A stretch of DNA of 42,268 nt from Bacteroidaceae bacterium (lineage in GTDB: Bacteria > Bacteroidota > Bacteroidia > Bacteroidales > Bacteroidaceae), in contig JAFXTO010000007.1 in NCBI GenBank assembly GCA_017535725.1, positions 1 to 42,268 on the forward strand, in the 5' to 3' direction. A program made the position numbers and the translations under genes. Below are positions 39,313 to 42,268 of the stretch, piece after piece. Positions within the stretch are counted from its first letter, which is position 1, and every line of letters begins with the position of its first letter. Below the pieces are notes generated by a model. That model worked only from the letters and a program-made list of their open reading frames with translations. It was not told the DNA's origin and did no database searches.

Positions 39313-40494
39313 ATGAAATCTGATAATCCTATTCGTTACAAAAGTATTACTTTCATTGTAACTAAAGATTGTCAATTAGCTTGCAAATATTGCTATTTAG
39401 TTGGAAAGAATTCGAAAGAGCGAATGTCCTTCGAGATAGCAAAGCAAGCGATAGACTATCTTTTAGACGAGAAGCGTAACTTCCAAGAGGATGGTGTTAT
39501 ATGGGATTTTATTGGAGGAGAGCCTTTTTTGGAAATAGACCTCATCGAGAAAATATGTAATTACGCCAAACTTGAAATGTATAGGAGAAATCACAAATGG
39601 TTCAACAATTACAGATTTAATTTCTCTACCAATGGCCTCAATTATCACGAAAGCAGGATCCAAAAATTCATAGAAGAAAACCATTCCCACCTAAGTATTG
39701 GTATAACCATAGATGGAACCAAGCTGAAACATAATCTAAACAGAATATACAGGAATGGTAAGGGGTCGTATGACGATGTCGTTAAAAACATACCCTTATG
39801 GCAAAAGCAATTTCCTAAAGAAGGGACGAAAGTTACTATTAGTAGTGATGACATCCCATATATCAAGGAAAGCGTATTACATCTCTATGATTTGGGAATT
39901 CATGAAATTCATATCAATTGTGTTTTTGAGGATGTCTGGAAAGAGGGAGATGACAAGAATTTCGAAAAGCAACTTGTCGAGTTGGCTGACGAAATAATTG
40001 ACAACGACCTTTACAAAGACTTTAGTTGCTCTTTCTATTCTGAGGATATAGGAAAGCCCCTAAAAGACAACGGGAACTGGTGTGGAGCAGGAATGATGCT
40101 TGCAGTTGATGCATCAGGATTTTTTTATCCATGTCTACGTTTTGCAGCCTATTCTCTTCGCTCGAAAAAGCCAATAGTTATTGGAAATGTTAAAGATGGG
40201 ATAGACCAAAATAAGTTGCGTCCTTTCTTAACACTTAACCGCACGACCCAATCACGGCAAGAATGTATAGACTGCGAAGTGGCTGGCGGTTGTGCCTGGT
40301 GCCAGGGCGAAAATTATGATGCCGCAGATACCAACACGATTTATCAACGCTCTGTAGCAATCTGCAAGATGCACAAAGCTCGCGTCCGTGCCAATAATTA
40401 CTTTTGGAACAAGCTATATCGTAAACTTGAACTCCAAGGAACGCGTGATGATTTTGAAAAGAACAGACGCAAAGTGAAACCTATTGTTTGCTAA
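39313..40494 (+). CDS. Radical SAM/SPASM peptide maturase (CXXX-repeat family)
   Basis: A 393-residue radical SAM enzyme. The SAM-binding cluster is Cys20-x3-Cys24-x2-Cys27 (CQLACKYC), followed by FIGGEPFLEIDLIE (GGEP) and FSTNGLNY. The C-terminal SPASM region has Cys257 (WCGAG), Cys274 (FYPC), Cys318-x2-Cys321, Cys327-x2-Cys330 (GGCAWC) and Cys351, enough for two extra Fe-S clusters. It closely fits the radical SAM peptide maturase, CXXX-repeat target family. It follows the precursor by 57 bases and is followed by its partner after 4 bases. AT-rich codon use differs from the flavodiiron gene and earlier housekeeping genes. Family call firm; the bond it makes is not known. Confidence 0.9.
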   Translation: MKSDNPIRYKSITFIVTKDCQLACKYCYLVGKNSKERMSFEIAKQAIDYLLDEKRNFQEDGVIWDFIGGEPFLEIDLIEKICNYAKLEMYRRNHKWFNNYRFNFSTNGLNYHESRIQKFIEENHSHLSIGITIDGTKLKHNLNRIYRNGKGSYDDVVKNIPLWQKQFPKEGTKVTISSDDIPYIKESVLHLYDLGIHEIHINCVFEDVWKEGDDKNFEKQLVELADEIIDNDLYKDFSCSFYSEDIGKPLKDNGNWCGAGMMLAVDASGFFYPCLRFAAYSLRSKKPIVIGNVKDGIDQNKLRPFLTLNRTTQSRQECIDCEVAGGCAWCQGENYDAADTNTIYQRSVAICKMHKARVRANNYFWNKLYRKLELQGTRDDFEKNRRKVKPIVC

Positions 40495-40498
40495 GAAG

Positions 40499-41428
40499 AT
40501 GTTGCAGTATCTGAACATTTTATTGGATGACAGCGCCGTCTCTTTTTGTCATTATGAGGCAGAAAAGGAACAACGGCTTATGAGCATAGATACGCTAAGG
40601 GCTGGAATTCGTTTTGCCATGATGGAGAATTTGATGATTCAGTATGTTTTCCCTGACAACACTTTGCCGAAAGAATACTATAGTGTCATCGAAACTATTG
40701 ACCATTTCAATATTAAAAGGGATGGCGAAGATTCCGATGTTTGCGTAGTTGAGAACTGGGATTTCTCAAAGGCCAATGCCAATGTTCCTATAGTGGTAAG
40801 AACCACAAAAGAAGATTTATTTCAAAAGTACCAGTTACTCAATGGCATTATTACACAGGCAAAAAGGATCAACATCATAATCAAAAAAGTGGACTCTTTT
40901 AACAATGACGACTTCGAAGAATACAAAGGAATCCTTAATGCCCTCGGTGAACAGGTTGAACGTGCATATATAGACGGCCTCTCTCCTCAGCTAAACATTC
41001 TTACTGACCGCATGATGCTCAAGGAAATGAACAACTGCGGTGCAGGTGAAACAACGATTACACTGGCTCCCAACGGAAAGTTGTATGTATGCCCAGGCTT
41101 TTATTATGACGATGAAGCAGACTGTATCGGAGACTTGGAGAATGGACTTGACATCAAGAATAAACAGCTTTATAGACTTGACCATGCACCGATTTGCCGT
41201 CATTGCGACGCCTACCAATGCAAACGCTGCATCTGGCTCAATCGAAAAACAACACTCGAAGTGAACACACCTTCACATGAACAATGCGTATTGGCACATT
41301 TAGAGCGTAATGCAAGCCGAGAGTTGTTGCAAAACATCCGTAAGCATGGCACCTCACTTTCAATGCAGGAGGATATAAATGAAATAGATTATTTAGACCC
41401 ATTTGACAAAAGAGACGATTGGAAATGA
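40499..41428 (+). CDS. CXXX-repeat peptide maturase, SPASM-like without radical SAM cluster
   Basis: A 309-residue protein. The C-terminal third has a SPASM-like cysteine set: Cys180 (NNCGAGE), Cys198 (LYVCPGF), Cys209, Cys233-x2-Cys236, Cys241-x2-Cys244 and Cys263. The N-terminal two thirds show no CxxxCxxC motif, only Cys22, so it cannot bind the SAM-cleaving cluster. It looks like a decayed radical SAM paralogue that kept the auxiliary clusters, matching the CXXX repeat peptide maturase family. Start: ATG at 40499, 4 bases after the upstream stop; a TTG at 40484 overlaps that gene. Its end overlaps the next gene (ATGA). It probably forms a complex with the radical SAM enzyme; this is inference. 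Confidence 0.8.
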   Translation: MLQYLNILLDDSAVSFCHYEAEKEQRLMSIDTLRAGIRFAMMENLMIQYVFPDNTLPKEYYSVIETIDHFNIKRDGEDSDVCVVENWDFSKANANVPIVVRTTKEDLFQKYQLLNGIITQAKRINIIIKKVDSFNNDDFEEYKGILNALGEQVERAYIDGLSPQLNILTDRMMLKEMNNCGAGETTITLAPNGKLYVCPGFYYDDEADCIGDLENGLDIKNKQLYRLDHAPICRHCDAYQCKRCIWLNRKTTLEVNTPSHEQCVLAHLERNASRELLQNIRKHGTSLSMQEDINEIDYLDPFDKRDDWK

Positions 41429-41700
41429 CAAAGAAACTTATAGGGCAGGTAACGCCCGAAGAGCGCACAGAAATACAGACTCTTTTCGAACGTCGCAACG
41501 GACTGAATGAATTGGCAAAGATCCTGACCGCAGACAATGCCGAGTTGTATGAAAAACTGGTAAAAGACCTCGGTGAAACAGGAGTTAGGTTCCAACGTTG
41601 GTGGAATCAAATGGCAGAAAAATACAAGTGGGAATCCGTTGAGGGCGGAAACTGGGAGATAGACTTTAATACATGTCATATATTCTTAGTTACTCAGTAA
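41425..41700 (+). CDS. CXXX-repeat peptide modification system small protein
   Basis: A 91-residue protein, mostly helical. It contains TPEERTEIQTLFERRNGLNELAKIL and YEKLVKDLGETGVRFQRWWNQMAEKYKW, ending in VEGGNWEIDFNTCHIFLV. It matches the small accessory protein found beside CXXX-repeat maturases. Start ATG at 41425 overlaps the previous stop by ATGA, so coupling is likely. It may bind the leader peptide or act as scaffold; no catalytic motif is visible. It is the last gene before the insertion sequence; no protease or exporter gene follows in the window. Confidence 0.78.
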   Translation: MTKKLIGQVTPEERTEIQTLFERRNGLNELAKILTADNAELYEKLVKDLGETGVRFQRWWNQMAEKYKWESVEGGNWEIDFNTCHIFLVTQ

Positions 41701-41813
41701 AAATCACCCCTCATTTCGGCGCAGGTGGGATTTTCCGTGGATAGCCCACACATATCCCTCATCGCCTAACCAAAAAATCTTAGCACAACGGAACGCCTGT
41801 CGAGGCAAAGTGT

Positions 41814-41821
41814 TACCTTTG
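41814..41821 (+). promoter_or_regulatory. TAnnTTTG promoter box of the IS transposase
   Basis: TACCTTTGCACC ends 4 bases before the ATG at 41826, so the transcript would be almost leaderless. Confidence 0.5.
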
Positions 41822-41825
41822 CACC

Positions 41826-42266
41826 ATGGCAAAGAAACATTCCTCATTCGACTACGAGACATTAGTCCGCTACATGCTTCCCCAGGGCACGCTTGATTAC
41901 TTCGAGATCACAAAGATAGAAGAAGAAGTTACTGACGAGAAGGACGAGACAGGCACAGTGATCCGCATCCTGCACATCTACCTTGACGAACGTGACCTGC
42001 GAGATGTGACGTGGCACGACCTCCAGCCCAACGGCTTTACAGAGCCTCGTCTGCTCAACGACTTCCCCCAGCGTGAGCACAAGGTGTTGCTGCATGTGAG
42101 GCGTCGCCGCTGGCTTGACCAGAACCGGCGCAATGTCATCCTTGAGAGCCTGCCGCTGGTGGCAGAGGGAACCAACTACTCCGTGGAATTCGCGGATTTC
42201 TTAAAAAAAATGGTTGGACACCTACCCAGTGACGGCCCAATGCGTGGGGCGCTTCTTCCGGACTGA
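41826..42266 (+). CDS. ISAon1-family transposase, N-terminal region protein
   Basis: A 146-residue frame with YMLPQGTLDYFEI, IHIYLDERD-like IRILHIYLDERD, FTEPRLLNDFPQREHKVLLHVRRRRWLDQNRRNVI and VEFADFLKK, the typical first ORF of ISAon1 elements. It ends in an out-of-frame tail (MVGHLPSDG...). At 42203-42210 there is a run of eight A. A -1 shift there opens a frame reading WLDTYPVTAQCVGRFFRTD, the start of the catalytic second ORF, so a programmed frameshift probably makes the full transposase. The remainder lies outside the window. Confidence 0.8.
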   Translation: MAKKHSSFDYETLVRYMLPQGTLDYFEITKIEEEVTDEKDETGTVIRILHIYLDERDLRDVTWHDLQPNGFTEPRLLNDFPQREHKVLLHVRRRRWLDQNRRNVILESLPLVAEGTNYSVEFADFLKKMVGHLPSDGPMRGALLPD

Positions 42267-42268
42267 CG

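Larger units (their letters stand above)
41702..42268 (+). mobile_element. Left part of an ISAon1-family insertion sequence
   Basis: It holds the first transposase frame of an ISAon1-type element and is cut by the window edge. The left end is probably shortly after 41700, where AAATCACCC and GGTGGGATTT form an imperfect inverted pair, but the exact terminus and target duplication cannot be seen. Confidence 0.6.

Overview
The window looks like chromosomal DNA of a Prevotella-like member of the Bacteroidales. The signs are TAnnTTTG promoter boxes ahead of many genes, a fused SecDF, the ferredoxin-dependent 2-oxoacid oxidoreductase pair, a DUF4271 membrane protein beside a uroporphyrinogen-III synthase, fibre-degrading glycoside hydrolases that share a short C-terminal tail, and an ISAon1-type insertion sequence. 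No rRNA or tRNA gene was recognised.

Layout. (1) 1-7.0 kb: glycan degradation, with a GH29 fucosidase, a broken GH43 gene and a convergent GH95 fucosidase; a GC-rich repeat lies at the GH43 break. (2) 7.0-10.3 kb: clpS-clpA-aat, a complete N-degron operon (tagging enzyme, adaptor, unfoldase). (3) 10.4-11.3 kb: a secreted esterase. (4) 11.3-14.7 kb: an AT-rich island carrying an orphan transcription unit, a SatD-like cyclase-fold regulator with its DUF3307 membrane partner behind three evenly spaced operator palindromes, and a repeat-rich non-coding stretch. (5) 14.7-21.2 kb: secDF-xerD and rhomboid-phosphatase, both on the minus strand. (6) 21.3-31.2 kb: mostly housekeeping genes on the plus strand (HU, argS, RNase H-like, MsbA-like ABC exporter, metK, LOG-like, DUF4271, hemD, rnpA, yidD, tatD). 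The metK leader closely resembles a SAM-II riboswitch. (7) 31.2-37.5 kb: korAB, a GH27 alpha-galactosidase and a flavodiiron protein. (8) 37.6-42.3 kb: a second accessory region with a decayed VapBC-type toxin-antitoxin locus between imperfect direct repeats, a run of hairpins, a probable non-coding RNA, a four-gene RiPP cluster, and the left part of an ISAon1-family element cut by the window edge.

The most notable system is the RiPP cluster at 38983-41700. A 90-residue precursor carries ten cysteines exactly four residues apart, behind a twin-arginine motif and a lipobox. It is followed by a radical SAM/SPASM maturase, a second SPASM-like protein without a radical SAM cluster, and a 91-residue helper. 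This matches the Bacteroidales CXXX-repeat peptide family known from comparative genomics; as far as I know its product and chemistry are uncharacterised. Next in interest are the SatD/DUF3307 pair, which has Pycsar-like logic and a triple operator, and the metK riboswitch. All functional calls come from reading motifs by eye; no database search was run.
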